The position numbers were made by a program, and so were the translations under genes. DNA of 64,000 bases, taken from contig JADJWE010000001.1 in NCBI GenBank assembly GCA_016716525.1, positions 620,001-684,000 on the forward strand. Direction: 5' to 3'. Shown here in pieces: positions 15,569 through 24,889 of this stretch. Numbering within the stretch: position 1 is the stretch's first letter; every line of letters begins with the position of its first letter. The stretch is from Candidatus Flexicrinis affinis. GTDB taxonomy: Bacteria > Chloroflexota > Anaerolineae > Aggregatilineales > Phototrophicaceae. The notes under the pieces were generated by a model that was given only the letters and a program-made list of their open reading frames with translations, ran no database searches and was not told the DNA's origin.

Positions 15569-17404
15569 GTGGCAGTCAGTGCTTCCGCCCCCCATCTTAC
15601 GCACCTGATCAAGCGCCCGGATTACGATCTTCAGGACGCCATCCAATCGAATCGTCTACGCGGACTTTGGCGGTTGATGACCGGTTACCGACGGCACTAC
15701 TTCGGGGCCATCGGCGCTCAGGCCGTCGCAGTAGGCGCCAAGACAACGGCGCTTCTGCTGCTGAGCCTGTTCGTCGACGAAATCCTGTTTCGCGACGACA
15801 TGATGACAATCGTGCCCTTCATCGCGCTCGGCTTCCTGCTGCTTGCGCTGACCGAAGGCGGCGGGTCATTCACAAGCAACCGGCTTGCGGCGCAGACGTC
15901 CGAGGGCGTTACGCTGCGGCTGCGCAATTACCTGTACGATCACTTGCAGCGGCAGACCTTCACCTATCACGACACCCACCCGACCGGCGATCAGGTCCAA
16001 CGCGTGACGTCGGATGTTCGCGCGATCGGCGCGTTCTTCACCGAACAAGGCGTGTGGATGGGGCGCATCGTGCTCCTGTTCGTGGTCAACGTCGTCGCGA
16101 TTGCGACGATACACGCTCCGCTCGCACTGGTTTCGTCGCTGGTAGTACCCATCGTGGTCCTCGTCTCGCTGTTCTTCTTCAAGCGCGTCAACAAGCGTTA
16201 CGAGGAGATGCAGACGCAAGAGGCCGTCGTTTCGACGCGCTTGCAAGAGAACTTGACCGGCGTGCGCGTCGTCAAAGCGTTCGCGCGGCAGAGCCACGAG
16301 ATGGAACGTTTCGATCAGGAGAACTACAAGCACTTCCTGAAGGGGCGTCGTCTGCTGATCATGCACTCGCTGTTCTGGCCGACCACCGACCTGCTGACCG
16401 GTTTCCATCAGATCATGGTGCTGTACCTCGGTGCGCGCCTGGCCCTGAACGGTGAGATAACCGCGGGCCAGTTCATCGCGTTCGCCGGCATGGTCGTCTA
16501 CGTGATCCACCCGATGCGCAACCTTGGCCGTCTGATCGTTCAGGCGTCGGCGGCGATGGTCAGCTACGACCGCGTCATGGAGATTATCCGCAGCCCGCGC
16601 GAGCCGCTGGGCGAGACCGATACGCCGCCGGTTCCGGCCATCAAGGGCAGCGTCGAGTTCGACCACGTGTCGTACGAGTACGAGCGCGGCCTCCCGGTTC
16701 TCAGTGACGTGTCGTTTGAGGCTAAGCCGGGCGAAGTCGTCGCGTTGATGGGCGGCACGGGCAGCGGCAAGACAACTGTCATCAACCTGATGATGCGCTT
16801 CTATGAACACTCTAAAGGGCGCATCCTGATTGACGGCGTCGACCTCAAGGAATACCCGCGCGACTTCCTGCGCCGCAGTATCGGCGTGGTCGAGCAGGAA
16901 CCGTTCCTATTCAGCCGCACCATCAAGGAGAATATCCTGTACGGCGTGGACAGGGCGGTCACAGACGAAGAAGTGTACGACGCGGCGCGTGCCGCGGCGA
17001 TCCACCACGTGATCGAAAGCTTCCCACATGGCTACTCGACCATGGTCGGCGAGCGCGGCGTCACGCTCTCGGGCGGGCAGAAGCAGCGCGTGGCGATTGC
17101 GCGCACACTGCTGAAGAACCCGCGTATCCTCGTATTGGACGACGCAACATCTTCAGTCGACAGCGAGACCGAGGCGGCCATCCGCGATGCTATTCGCCAG
17201 CTGCTTCCGGGCCGGACGGGCTTCATCGTCGCACATCGCGTGCAGACGGTCATGAACGCCGACAAGATCATCGTCTTCGACAAGGGCCGTATCGTGCAGA
17301 TGGGCACGCACGACGAACTGATCGCACAGGACGGCTTCTACCAGCGCATCTTTGACATGCAATCGCGCATCGAGGAAGAACTCGAGAGGGAACTCAACGC
17401 ATGA
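15569..17404 (+). CDS. Heterodimeric ABC exporter, subunit with degenerate Walker B
   Basis: A 611-residue half-transporter: six-helix exporter domain (about 40-330) followed by an ATPase domain (about 350-590). Walker A is GGTGSGKTT and the signature is a canonical LSGGQKQR, but Walker B ends LVLDDATSSVD, so the catalytic glutamate is aspartate. That is the pattern of the non-catalytic half of heterodimers such as TM287/288 or BmrCD. GTG start 15569 has AGGAGA 9 bases upstream. It overlaps the partner gene by ATGA. Substrate cannot be told; multidrug or lipid export are the usual roles. Confidence 0.93.
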   Translation: MAVSASAPHLTHLIKRPDYDLQDAIQSNRLRGLWRLMTGYRRHYFGAIGAQAVAVGAKTTALLLLSLFVDEILFRDDMMTIVPFIALGFLLLALTEGGGSFTSNRLAAQTSEGVTLRLRNYLYDHLQRQTFTYHDTHPTGDQVQRVTSDVRAIGAFFTEQGVWMGRIVLLFVVNVVAIATIHAPLALVSSLVVPIVVLVSLFFFKRVNKRYEEMQTQEAVVSTRLQENLTGVRVVKAFARQSHEMERFDQENYKHFLKGRRLLIMHSLFWPTTDLLTGFHQIMVLYLGARLALNGEITAGQFIAFAGMVVYVIHPMRNLGRLIVQASAAMVSYDRVMEIIRSPREPLGETDTPPVPAIKGSVEFDHVSYEYERGLPVLSDVSFEAKPGEVVALMGGTGSGKTTVINLMMRFYEHSKGRILIDGVDLKEYPRDFLRRSIGVVEQEPFLFSRTIKENILYGVDRAVTDEEVYDAARAAAIHHVIESFPHGYSTMVGERGVTLSGGQKQRVAIARTLLKNPRILVLDDATSSVDSETEAAIRDAIRQLLPGRTGFIVAHRVQTVMNADKIIVFDKGRIVQMGTHDELIAQDGFYQRIFDMQSRIEEELERELNA

Positions 17405-19257
17405 GTGAAGTCGAACGTTTCGAAGAAGAGGAATTCAGCAGTCAACTCAACGGCGGAACGATCCGCCGTTTGATCGGCCAGCTGAAGCCCTACCGACGCG
17501 CTGTCGCCGTGTTCCTCGGTGCCGCGATGGGCGTGAGCCTGTTTGAGTCCTACTTTACGCTGCTGACGAAGCGCATCGTCGACGACGGCATCGTGGCGAA
17601 CAACCCGGACGTATTGTTGGGCCTCGTGGCGCAGTACCTCGGCCTTATGGTGATCTTCTCGGCGATGGTGTTCACGTTCATCTACGTGTGCGGCATCCTC
17701 GGACACCGCGTGCAGTACGACATGCGCAAGCGCATGTTCGAGCACCTTCAGCGCCTGTCGTTCAGCTACTACGACCGCAAGCCGGTAGGCTGGATCATGT
17801 CGCGCCTCACCAGCGACCCCGAACGCGTCGCCAACGTGTTGACGTGGGGCTTCTTGGACGTGACGTGGGCGATCACGAACATCACGATGTCGCTGATCTT
17901 CATGGCGACCATCAGTTGGCAGCTCGCTCTGATCGTCGCGCTGCTGATGCCGATCATCATCCGCGTTGCGATCTGGTTCAAGCAGCGCATTCTGGTCGAG
18001 TACCGCAACGTGCGTAAGCTGAACTCGATGATCTCGGGCGAGTACAACGAGAGCATCACCGGCATCCGCGTGATCAAGTCGATGCGTCGCGAGAACAAGA
18101 ACTTGGACGAGTTCAGCAACTTGACGCACAACTACCACCGCTCGGCTTACCGCGCGGCCTACATGTCGGCGCTGTTCCTGCCGACCGTGCAGATCATCAG
18201 CGCGATCGCCGTTGGCGCGGTGGCGTGGTACGGCGGCTGGCAGGTCAACACCGGCCTGTTGACCATCGGTGGCATTCAGGCGTTCGTCAGCTACATCACG
18301 TTCATGATGTGGCCGGTGCAGGATGTCGCGCGCGTGTATGCCGACCTTCAGCACGCGGTCGCCTCGGCCGAGCGCATGTTCTCGCTGCTCGACAGCGAGC
18401 CGGAAGTCGTGGACAAGGAAAACGCAGCCGACCCGAAGACTCTGCTCGGCGAGATCAAGTTCGAGAACGTCGACTTCTACTACGAGCCAGAGAAGCCGGT
18501 GCTCAAGAACTTCAGCTTGACCGTCAAGCAGGGTGAGACGATCGCGCTGGTCGGCGCGACCGGCGGCGGCAAGAGCACGATCGTGAACTTGCTGTGCCGG
18601 TTCTACGAGCCGCGAGCAGGCCGCATCTCGATCAACGGGACAGACTACACCGACTTCACGCTGCATGGTATCCACAGCCGTATCGGCATGGTGCTGCAGA
18701 CGCCGCATCTGTTCAGCGGGACGATCCGTGACAACATCCGGTACGGACGCCTGGACGCCACCGACGAGCAGATCGAACAGGCGGCACAGGTGGCGGGCGC
18801 GCACGGGTTCATCTCCGCCCTCGAAAAGGGCTACGATGAGGAAGTCGGCGAAGGCGGCATCCTGCTGTCGGTCGGGCAAAAACAGCTTCTGAGCCTGGCA
18901 CGCGCCGTACTGGCCGCGCCGGAAATCTTCATCATGGACGAAGCGACGTCGTCGGTCGATACGCTGACCGAAGCGCTTATCCAGCAGGGCATGGAGCAGA
19001 TCATGAAGGGACGCACGAGCTTCGTGATCGCTCACCGTTTAAGCACGATCAAGCGGGCCGACCGCATTATCGTCGTCTCCGAAGGTCAAATTCAGGAGAT
19101 GGGCTCGCACAGCGAACTGCTGCGCAAGAAGGGGTACTACTACAACCTGTACACCCAACAGTTCAGGCAGGAACTGGAACGCAGTTACGATGACGTGTTC
19201 CGCGTGTCCAGTGACGATGAATCGTCCGAGGAGTCGCTGGAAAAGGCCACGGCCTAG
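17401..19257 (+). CDS. Heterodimeric ABC exporter, catalytic subunit
   Basis: A 618-residue half-transporter, exporter domain then ATPase. Walker A is GATGGGKST and Walker B with catalytic glutamate is IFIMDEATSSVD, but the signature motif reads LLSVGQKQL instead of LSGGQ. This complements the first subunit: one composite site (this Walker A/B with the partner's LSGGQ) is competent and the other is degenerate on both sides. The C-terminus is a 30-residue acidic Ser/Glu tail. It begins within the stop of its partner and ends before a terminator at 19282, so the two form a bicistronic operon. Confidence 0.94.
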   Translation: MSEVERFEEEEFSSQLNGGTIRRLIGQLKPYRRAVAVFLGAAMGVSLFESYFTLLTKRIVDDGIVANNPDVLLGLVAQYLGLMVIFSAMVFTFIYVCGILGHRVQYDMRKRMFEHLQRLSFSYYDRKPVGWIMSRLTSDPERVANVLTWGFLDVTWAITNITMSLIFMATISWQLALIVALLMPIIIRVAIWFKQRILVEYRNVRKLNSMISGEYNESITGIRVIKSMRRENKNLDEFSNLTHNYHRSAYRAAYMSALFLPTVQIISAIAVGAVAWYGGWQVNTGLLTIGGIQAFVSYITFMMWPVQDVARVYADLQHAVASAERMFSLLDSEPEVVDKENAADPKTLLGEIKFENVDFYYEPEKPVLKNFSLTVKQGETIALVGATGGGKSTIVNLLCRFYEPRAGRISINGTDYTDFTLHGIHSRIGMVLQTPHLFSGTIRDNIRYGRLDATDEQIEQAAQVAGAHGFISALEKGYDEEVGEGGILLSVGQKQLLSLARAVLAAPEIFIMDEATSSVDTLTEALIQQGMEQIMKGRTSFVIAHRLSTIKRADRIIVVSEGQIQEMGSHSELLRKKGYYYNLYTQQFRQELERSYDDVFRVSSDDESSEESLEKATA

Positions 19258-19281
19258 GTTGCGGCTTAGGAATTGTAACGG

Positions 19282-19309
19282 CGGGGCGTCCATCATGGGC
19301 GCCCCGTTT
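19282..19309 (+). terminator. Terminator after the ABC exporter operon
   Basis: CGGGGCG at 19282-19288 pairs with CGCCCCG at 19300-19306 with an 11-base loop and a short TTT. The T-run is weak, so termination may be partial. Confidence 0.6.
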
Positions 19310-19327
19310 GCGTTCCGCGAACGCCGC

Positions 19328-19357
19328 GTGACCGCGACTGCGCAATCGCGGTACAAT
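19328..19357 (+). promoter_or_regulatory. Candidate promoter of the helicase-associated-domain gene
   Basis: TACAAT at 19352-19357 with GTGACC at 19328-19333 as a -35, spacer 18 bases. It lies 35 bases upstream of the GTG start at 19392. Confidence 0.45.
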
Positions 19358-19391
19358 AGAACGATTGTTTCGGTAAATCCGGGGTCTGACC

Positions 19392-21233
19392 GTGCGGCGA
19401 CTCGATGCGTGGCTCAAAGAGCATCCTGAACTCGTGCCGCTGATGGCGCGGCGCTGGGGACTCAAGCTGGAAAAGCGCAGCCAGAACGATCCTGAGGCGG
19501 TAGCCAAACAGATGCTCGAAGCCGCTAACGCGACGCGGGTCTACGACAGCTTGTCGCAGAAGGAGCGCGACGCGCTCAAGATGCTGAACGGCTCCGGCAA
19601 CCGGATCGCCCAGCTCATGTTCAGCCGCCTGCATGGCGACGTACGCAAGATGGGCGCGGGCCAGATCGAGCGCGAAAAGCCCCACGAGAAGCCGGCCAAC
19701 ACGAGCGAGTCGTTGTATTACGCCGGCTTGATCGGGCTTGGGATCGACAAGCTGTCGTCCGGCCTCGGTCCGATCGTATACATCCCTGACGACCTCGCGT
19801 CCGTGCTGCCGTTCAGCCGTACCAGCTACAACCTCGATCCCGCTGCCGCGACACTCGAAGACCTCGAAGAAGACATTGATTTCGACGAAGACGAGGAATC
19901 AGACGAGGATTATCCGGAGGAGGAGGCGCCGGTACAGGCAGCGGCCCCGCGTGCGACTGCGCCAACGCCCGCCCCATCCCGTGAATCCAGCCCACCACCA
20001 ACCAGCGCACCGGGGCGAATCCGCAAGCTGGACGGCGTCGAGAACCCGCGCGCAGCAGACACCAGCCTCGTCGACGATCTGACGACACTGTTGGCGTTCT
20101 TGCAGGTCATGACCGTTCGCATCAGCGGCACGTACGCGTTGGACGAAGCAGCGCGGCAAGTCCTGCGCCGGCAGCTCATCGTCAACGATCCACAGCGCCT
20201 CACATTTCTGTTCCTGCTCGGCATCTCCTCGGGCATGATCTATATCGAAGACGGTGTCGCGTACACCCAGCGCGATGTCGCACGGCCGTGGTTGGAAGCC
20301 AGTCGCGCTCAGCAAACGCAGCAGCTTGCACAGGCGTGGCGCACTTCAACCGACTATGTCGACCTGCTGCACGTGCCGGGGCTGAACGTCGAAACCGAGG
20401 GCTGGTCGTACGATCCGGTGGCCTCGCGTGGCGAGATTCTGAACCTGATTCAGGGCTTTGTACCCATTGACGCGGCGTGGGCAATCGACGAGTTCATCAG
20501 CGCGGTCAAGGACCGAGAGCCGGCGTTTCAGCGCCCCGGTGGCGACTTCGACTCGTGGTATATCCGCAGCGAGTCGGGCGACTACCTGAGCGGATTCGAG
20601 GATTGGGATGCCGTCGACGGCGCGCTGCTCGACTTTGTGATCACACAGCCGCTTCATTGGCTCGGGTTGCTCACGTTGGGCGACAATGCCGTGCAGCTAA
20701 ACGCGTACGGGCGCGCGTTTCTCACCGATCAGCCGTTCCCGTCGCGCGCCGATGCCGACGAAAGGCCGACGCTCGACAGCGATGGCGTACTGCGTGTTAG
20801 CCGTGCGTTTTCGCGATTCGACCGCTTTCAGATCGCGCGCTTTACCACGTGGGTGAGTCCGGCCACGGCCGCCAAGCCGTACGAATACCGCATCGACGCG
20901 GCGGGCATTCAGCGCGGCGCGGCACAGGGGATCTCGACCGACCGGATTGCCAAGTATGTGCAGCGGGTCATGGGGCTGGAGCAGCTACCGGATACCGTCG
21001 CGCAGCTGCTGCACGTGTGGAAAGCAGGCGCGCAGGCGGACGTCTGGATCGAACAGGTCGTCGTCCTGCGCACGACGTCTATCGAAGTACTTGACGCGAT
21101 CTGGGATAAGCCGCAGTTCAGGCGCTACCTCGGTGCACGGCTGGGCGATACCGCCGTGACAGTTCGCGCCGATCAACTCGAAGCGCTCGAGGCTGCGCTC
21201 GGCGCTGCCGGGATCGACGTCCAGCGGTCATAG
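19392..21233 (+). CDS. XPB/Ssl2-type helicase-associated-domain protein without helicase core
   Basis: A 613-residue cytoplasmic protein. The C-terminal part (about 460-612), ending VVVLRTTSIEVLDAIW, YLGARLGDTAVTVRAD and LEALEAALGAAGIDV, looks like the helicase C-terminal domain 3 family (XPB/Ssl2-like) found in bacterial proteins. The N-terminal 130 residues are helical with winged-helix character; residues about 155-215 are a very acidic then Pro/Ala-rich linker (EDIDFDEDEESDEDYPEE). No Walker A or DEAH box is present, so it is not itself a helicase; it may be a DNA-binding or partner protein. GTG start 19392. Its 3' end overlaps the convergent WD40 gene by 6 bases. Confidence 0.7.
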   Translation: MRRLDAWLKEHPELVPLMARRWGLKLEKRSQNDPEAVAKQMLEAANATRVYDSLSQKERDALKMLNGSGNRIAQLMFSRLHGDVRKMGAGQIEREKPHEKPANTSESLYYAGLIGLGIDKLSSGLGPIVYIPDDLASVLPFSRTSYNLDPAAATLEDLEEDIDFDEDEESDEDYPEEEAPVQAAAPRATAPTPAPSRESSPPPTSAPGRIRKLDGVENPRAADTSLVDDLTTLLAFLQVMTVRISGTYALDEAARQVLRRQLIVNDPQRLTFLFLLGISSGMIYIEDGVAYTQRDVARPWLEASRAQQTQQLAQAWRTSTDYVDLLHVPGLNVETEGWSYDPVASRGEILNLIQGFVPIDAAWAIDEFISAVKDREPAFQRPGGDFDSWYIRSESGDYLSGFEDWDAVDGALLDFVITQPLHWLGLLTLGDNAVQLNAYGRAFLTDQPFPSRADADERPTLDSDGVLRVSRAFSRFDRFQIARFTTWVSPATAAKPYEYRIDAAGIQRGAAQGISTDRIAKYVQRVMGLEQLPDTVAQLLHVWKAGAQADVWIEQVVVLRTTSIEVLDAIWDKPQFRRYLGARLGDTAVTVRADQLEALEAALGAAGIDVQRS

Positions 21234-22343
21234 ATCGCCGGGGCCTACGCCCTGCTGCGGCTCCGGCGTCGGAACGAATTCGCCGGTAAGCTCGCGCACG
21301 TCCCAGACGCGGGCGGTGCCGTCCCAACCCCAGCTCAGCACGTGATCCTCACTCCGGTTCCACACCGCGCCGGTGACCAGCAGGTCGTGTCGAAATTCGC
21401 CCAGTTTCGCGCCATCATCCGTCCACAGGAATACGCTGTCGTATGACCACGAGAGGATGCGCGTTTCGTCGCTGCTGAAGCGCGCGCCCTCGACCCAGTC
21501 GATGTGCCGCAGGGTGAGCACTTCATCGCCGGACTGCGCGTCCCAGACCTTTGCCGTGTCGTCGGCAGACCACGAGAGGATGCGCGTTTCATCGGCATTC
21601 CACACGGCGCCGTCCACGAATGTGCGGTGCGGAAGGGTCAAGCCCGGCGCGAATGCCCCCTGCTGCCATACTTGGACGCCGCGTGACATTGTCCACGCCA
21701 GAACGCGGTCTTCGGTTGCTGTCCATGCCGCGCCCAACGCATCCCGCCCAAAGGCCTGCTCACTTAGGCGCTCCCCGGTCGAGGCGTCCCAGATCGTCGC
21801 GGTGCCTGCCTCGGCAAACGTCAGGATGTGCGTGCCGTCGTCGCTCCACTGCGCCGAGCGCACCACCGAGCGATGTTCGAGCCGGAGCTGCGGCTCGCCT
21901 GCCAGCGACCACTCGACTGCCGCGTCGCCACCCCACGATAGGATCGACTCGCCGTCCGGGGCGAAAACGACGCCGCGCACGGGGGCGGTGTTTTCGAGGC
22001 GCATGATCGGCTCCATGTCGTCAACCGACCACAGTCCGATGACGCTTGCGTCCGTCCACGAAAGGAACATCTGGCCGGAGCGATCCCACGACGCGCCGCG
22101 AACTGGCGATCCGTGATCGTAGACACGCGCAAGCTCGCCGCTCGCGTGATCCCAAAGCCGCGCCGTTCCGTCTTCCGATGTCGTCAGAATGTAGGTTTCA
22201 TCGGGCGACCAGCCCGCCCACGTCACAACCGCATCATGCTCAAGCATCATCGCCGCGCTCTCTGCCCCCGCCGATCTGCTCGGCACAAGTAGTAGCAAGA
22301 GAAGTGCGGCCAGTACCAATCTCGTGTGGCTCACAGCGGACAT
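21228..22343 (-). CDS. Exported WD40-repeat protein
   Basis: A 371-residue protein with a signal peptide (RLVLAALLLLLLVPSRSAGA) and about eight WD40-type repeats, enough for one beta-propeller. Each repeat has the pattern V.GA.W..DETRILSW...TA.VWD. The C-terminus is a short polar tail. Repeats 6 and 7 share a 23-base identical DNA stretch (21445-21467 and 21568-21590), exactly 123 bases apart, so they arose by recent duplication or conversion. Start set at ATG 22343; the frame extends to TTG 22361. Likely a periplasmic or surface binding scaffold. Convergent with the gene ending at 21233 and divergent from hpt. Confidence 0.85.
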   Translation of the reverse strand: MSAVSHTRLVLAALLLLLLVPSRSAGAESAAMMLEHDAVVTWAGWSPDETYILTTSEDGTARLWDHASGELARVYDHGSPVRGASWDRSGQMFLSWTDASVIGLWSVDDMEPIMRLENTAPVRGVVFAPDGESILSWGGDAAVEWSLAGEPQLRLEHRSVVRSAQWSDDGTHILTFAEAGTATIWDASTGERLSEQAFGRDALGAAWTATEDRVLAWTMSRGVQVWQQGAFAPGLTLPHRTFVDGAVWNADETRILSWSADDTAKVWDAQSGDEVLTLRHIDWVEGARFSSDETRILSWSYDSVFLWTDDGAKLGEFRHDLLVTGAVWNRSEDHVLSWGWDGTARVWDVRELTGEFVPTPEPQQGVGPGDL

Positions 22344-22457
22344 CCCGTGGAAGTTCGTCAACCTGCTATACTACGCAAACGTATTCCGGCGAGTCCGCAC
22401 GCGAACACTCCCGGACACCGATCGCCTCACATAGTACGATGGAATCGTGGTCAGCCG

Positions 22458-23024
22458 ATGAGAAATGCGCATGAGAGGTTCTTGAAGGAAGTACTAATCG
22501 ACGCTGATACGCTGCAGGCGCGCGTCGCCGAACTCGGCGAGCAGATCAGCACCGACTACGCCGATGACGAAGACCTGATTCTGGTGTGCATCCTCAAAGG
22601 CGGGGTGATGTTCCTAACCGATCTGGCGCGACATATCAACGTGCCGCACGAGATGGATTTCATGGCGGTGAGCAGTTACGGCCGAGGCGCACGCCAAACC
22701 TCCGGCGACGTTCGGATCGACATGGACTTGTCCGTCTCGGTGTCTGGCAAGCACGTCCTGATCGTCGAGGACATCATCGACAGCGGTTACACCCTGAGCA
22801 AAGTGATCGAAATGCTCAAGACACGCGGCCCGATCGACATTCGCATTTGTACCCTGCTCGACAAGTCGAGCAGGCGCAAGGTCGAGATCAAGGTCGACTA
22901 TGTCGGCTTTACGATCGAGGACAAGTTCGTGTTCGGCTACGGGCTCGACCTCGACGAACGGTTTCGCAACTTGCCGTACATCGGGGTGGTAGACCTCGAA
23001 AAGCTGGGAATTGCGCCCAAATGA
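22458..23024 (+). CDS. hpt: Hypoxanthine phosphoribosyltransferase
   Basis: A 188-residue purine-salvage enzyme that joins PRPP with hypoxanthine or guanine to give IMP or GMP. The PPi-binding LKGG is at 47-50, the flexible-loop SSYG is at 72-75, the PRPP motif VEDIIDSGYT is at about 103-112, and the C-terminal DKFVFGYGLDLDE binds purine. ATG 22458 gives the family length; a TTG at 22482 with GAGAGG just upstream (22473-22478) is an alternative start giving 180 residues. Its stop overlaps the cca start as ATGA, coupling it to tRNA maturation. Confidence 0.95.
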   Translation: MRNAHERFLKEVLIDADTLQARVAELGEQISTDYADDEDLILVCILKGGVMFLTDLARHINVPHEMDFMAVSSYGRGARQTSGDVRIDMDLSVSVSGKHVLIVEDIIDSGYTLSKVIEMLKTRGPIDIRICTLLDKSSRRKVEIKVDYVGFTIEDKFVFGYGLDLDERFRNLPYIGVVDLEKLGIAPK

Positions 23025-24442
23025 GTGGTGTGGTGCCGCGTCAGCCGGTGCGCCCGCTGATCTGGCCGGACATTGTTCTCGATCTCGCCGAGTCGCTGGC
23101 GGATTATCCCGAACCCATCTACGTGGTCGGCGGCGCTGTGCGCGATGCCTATTTCGGCCTTCCCGTCAAAGACCTCGACCTCGTGACGCATCGTGGCGCG
23201 ACCCGATTGGCACGGCTGATCGCGAACACGCTGCACGGCGATGTGTACGTGATGGATGCCGAGCGTGACGTTGCCCGGGTACTGCTGGAGAGACCGGAGG
23301 GGCGACTGAACATTGACGTGGCGGCGTTGCGCGCCGACGATCTCCAGGGCGACCTGCGCGAGCGCGATTTCACGATCAACGCCATGGCCAGCCCACTTCA
23401 GGGGGACATGACCCTGCTGATCGATCCGATGGACGGCGAGACCGACCTGCGGCAGAAGCTGATCCGCCGCTGCAGCGAGCAGAGCCTCACGTCCGACCCC
23501 CTGCGGACGCTGCGCGCCGTCCGCCTGAGCTTGCAGCTCAACGGACACATCGAACGCGAGACGCTGGCCGATATGCGCCGACACGCCGGCGCGCTGTCGA
23601 CCGTATCGCCGGAGCGGCTGCGTGACGAGGCCGTTCGTGTATTGGCCGGCATCAAGCCTTACGCTGCCATGCGCATTATGAGCGCGGTTGGACTGCTACC
23701 CGCCGTGCTGCCGGAGGTGTCGGTGCTCTCGTCTGCCGATCGCGACATGGTGTTCAGTGTGGTCGAACGACTTGATCAGATCCTCATTGCCATTAGTCCG
23801 CAGCGCAGCGACAATACCGCCGCCGCCTTCGGGCTGGGGGCGTTCGTGGTGTCGCTCGATCGCTTTCGCGCCGCATTGCAGGCGCACATCTCGGTGCAGT
23901 GGGCTAACGAACGGCCGCATCGCGCGCTGTTGATGATCGCCGCCGCACTTGCCTGCTCCATGTCCGACGCACCCTCGGTGGTCGAGCCGATGTGCGAACG
24001 GCTGCGTCTTAGCAATCCGGAACGGGCGCGGCTGACTGCCGTTCTCCGTGCCGACCGCACGTTGGTGACCGATCTGGAACGCCCGCTTGACGACCTGATG
24101 CTTCACCGGTACTGGTACGGGCCGCGTGACGCGGGCGTCGATGCGGTGCTGATCGCGTTGGCCGAGGAACTTGGCCGCGCTGGTGTAGCGTTGGATCAGG
24201 ATCGGTGGGTACACGTGTTGGAACGCGCGCAGGTGATGCTTGAAGCGTTCTTTGTACGATCGGCCGAAGTGGTCGAGCCGCCGGCGGTGATCGACGGCCA
24301 TACGTTAATGGCGACACTCGATTTGCGCCCCGGCGCCGTGGTCGGCAGGCTGCTTACAGCAATTCGTGAAGCGCAGGTTGTTGGACGCGTACACGATGCG
24401 GAAAGCGCGCTTGCCGTGGCCCGCGAGGTGCTTGGCAGTTAG
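23021..24442 (+). CDS. cca: CCA tRNA nucleotidyltransferase / poly(A) polymerase family
   Basis: A 473-residue class II nucleotidyltransferase. The head domain shows VGGAVRDAYFG (about 36-46), the metal-binding KDLDLV (D51, D53), RERDFTINAMA, and the neck motif LRTLRAVRLSLQL. The C-terminal half is helical and divergent. This family adds or repairs CCA on tRNA 3' ends, or in some members adds poly(A); the head motifs do not decide it. The tRNA-Cys gene at 42059-42129 has no encoded CCA, so a CCA-adding activity is needed. ATG 23021 overlaps the hpt TGA; no HD domain was recognised. Confidence 0.88.
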   Translation: MSGVVPRQPVRPLIWPDIVLDLAESLADYPEPIYVVGGAVRDAYFGLPVKDLDLVTHRGATRLARLIANTLHGDVYVMDAERDVARVLLERPEGRLNIDVAALRADDLQGDLRERDFTINAMASPLQGDMTLLIDPMDGETDLRQKLIRRCSEQSLTSDPLRTLRAVRLSLQLNGHIERETLADMRRHAGALSTVSPERLRDEAVRVLAGIKPYAAMRIMSAVGLLPAVLPEVSVLSSADRDMVFSVVERLDQILIAISPQRSDNTAAAFGLGAFVVSLDRFRAALQAHISVQWANERPHRALLMIAAALACSMSDAPSVVEPMCERLRLSNPERARLTAVLRADRTLVTDLERPLDDLMLHRYWYGPRDAGVDAVLIALAEELGRAGVALDQDRWVHVLERAQVMLEAFFVRSAEVVEPPAVIDGHTLMATLDLRPGAVVGRLLTAIREAQVVGRVHDAESALAVAREVLGS

Positions 24443-24448
24443 CAGAAG

Positions 24449-24889
24449 TTAAGGCTGCGGCTTGTCCTCGTTGGCGCGCAGGTTGAGGCGTAGTTCGGCG
24501 TCGTCTTCCGGCACCATGAACGTCATCGCGATTCCGATCGGGTTGCGATCGCGTTCCGGCACCTTCTCGATCAACGACCACGGCATCAGTACCATGCGCG
24601 CGTAATCGGCGATACGGTCGGGTTCATAGCCGACTAAGTCGGGGAGGTTGTGCTGCTTGCCCCAATCGGTGTGGACGAGCTGGCGCACCACGAGGCGAGC
24701 AATCGAGATACGCGGTGCAAACCGATCGCCGCGTGACGTGAAGCTCAAGGTGAGCTGACCGAGATCGATCTTGGGCCACATGCCGGGTTTTGGCGTCATC
24801 ATGATGGTGTCGATGGGCACCGGTGGCGACGTCACGCCGAACTCGGCGATCAGATCGTCCGCGGCGGCCTCAAGCTCAGGAAACATCAT
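24449..24889 (-). CDS. ImmA/IrrE-like protein without the HExxH zinc motif
   Basis: A 146-residue protein. Its middle and end (RISIARLVVRQLVH, then DRIADYARMVLMPWSLIEKV) follow the pattern of ImmA/IrrE (DUF955) peptidases, in which a HELGH motif is followed by an AN.FA..LLMP segment. Here the HExxH position reads VRQLVH, so the zinc ligands are missing and peptidase activity is unlikely. The start ATG at 24889 overlaps the rsmD stop as ATGA, making it the third gene of a coupled operon. An upstream GTG at 24946 was rejected. The family link is a pattern match and could be wrong. Confidence 0.65.
   Translation of the reverse strand: MMFPELEAAADDLIAEFGVTSPPVPIDTIMMTPKPGMWPKIDLGQLTLSFTSRGDRFAPRISIARLVVRQLVHTDWGKQHNLPDLVGYEPDRIADYARMVLMPWSLIEKVPERDRNPIGIAMTFMVPEDDAELRLNLRANEDKPQP

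Noticed and set aside
17338..19035. Long minus-strand ORF of 565 codons
   Set aside because: It lies antisense to the second ABC exporter gene. Its residues are rich in Arg, His, Asp and Val with no motif, as expected from the reverse strand of a high-GC gene.
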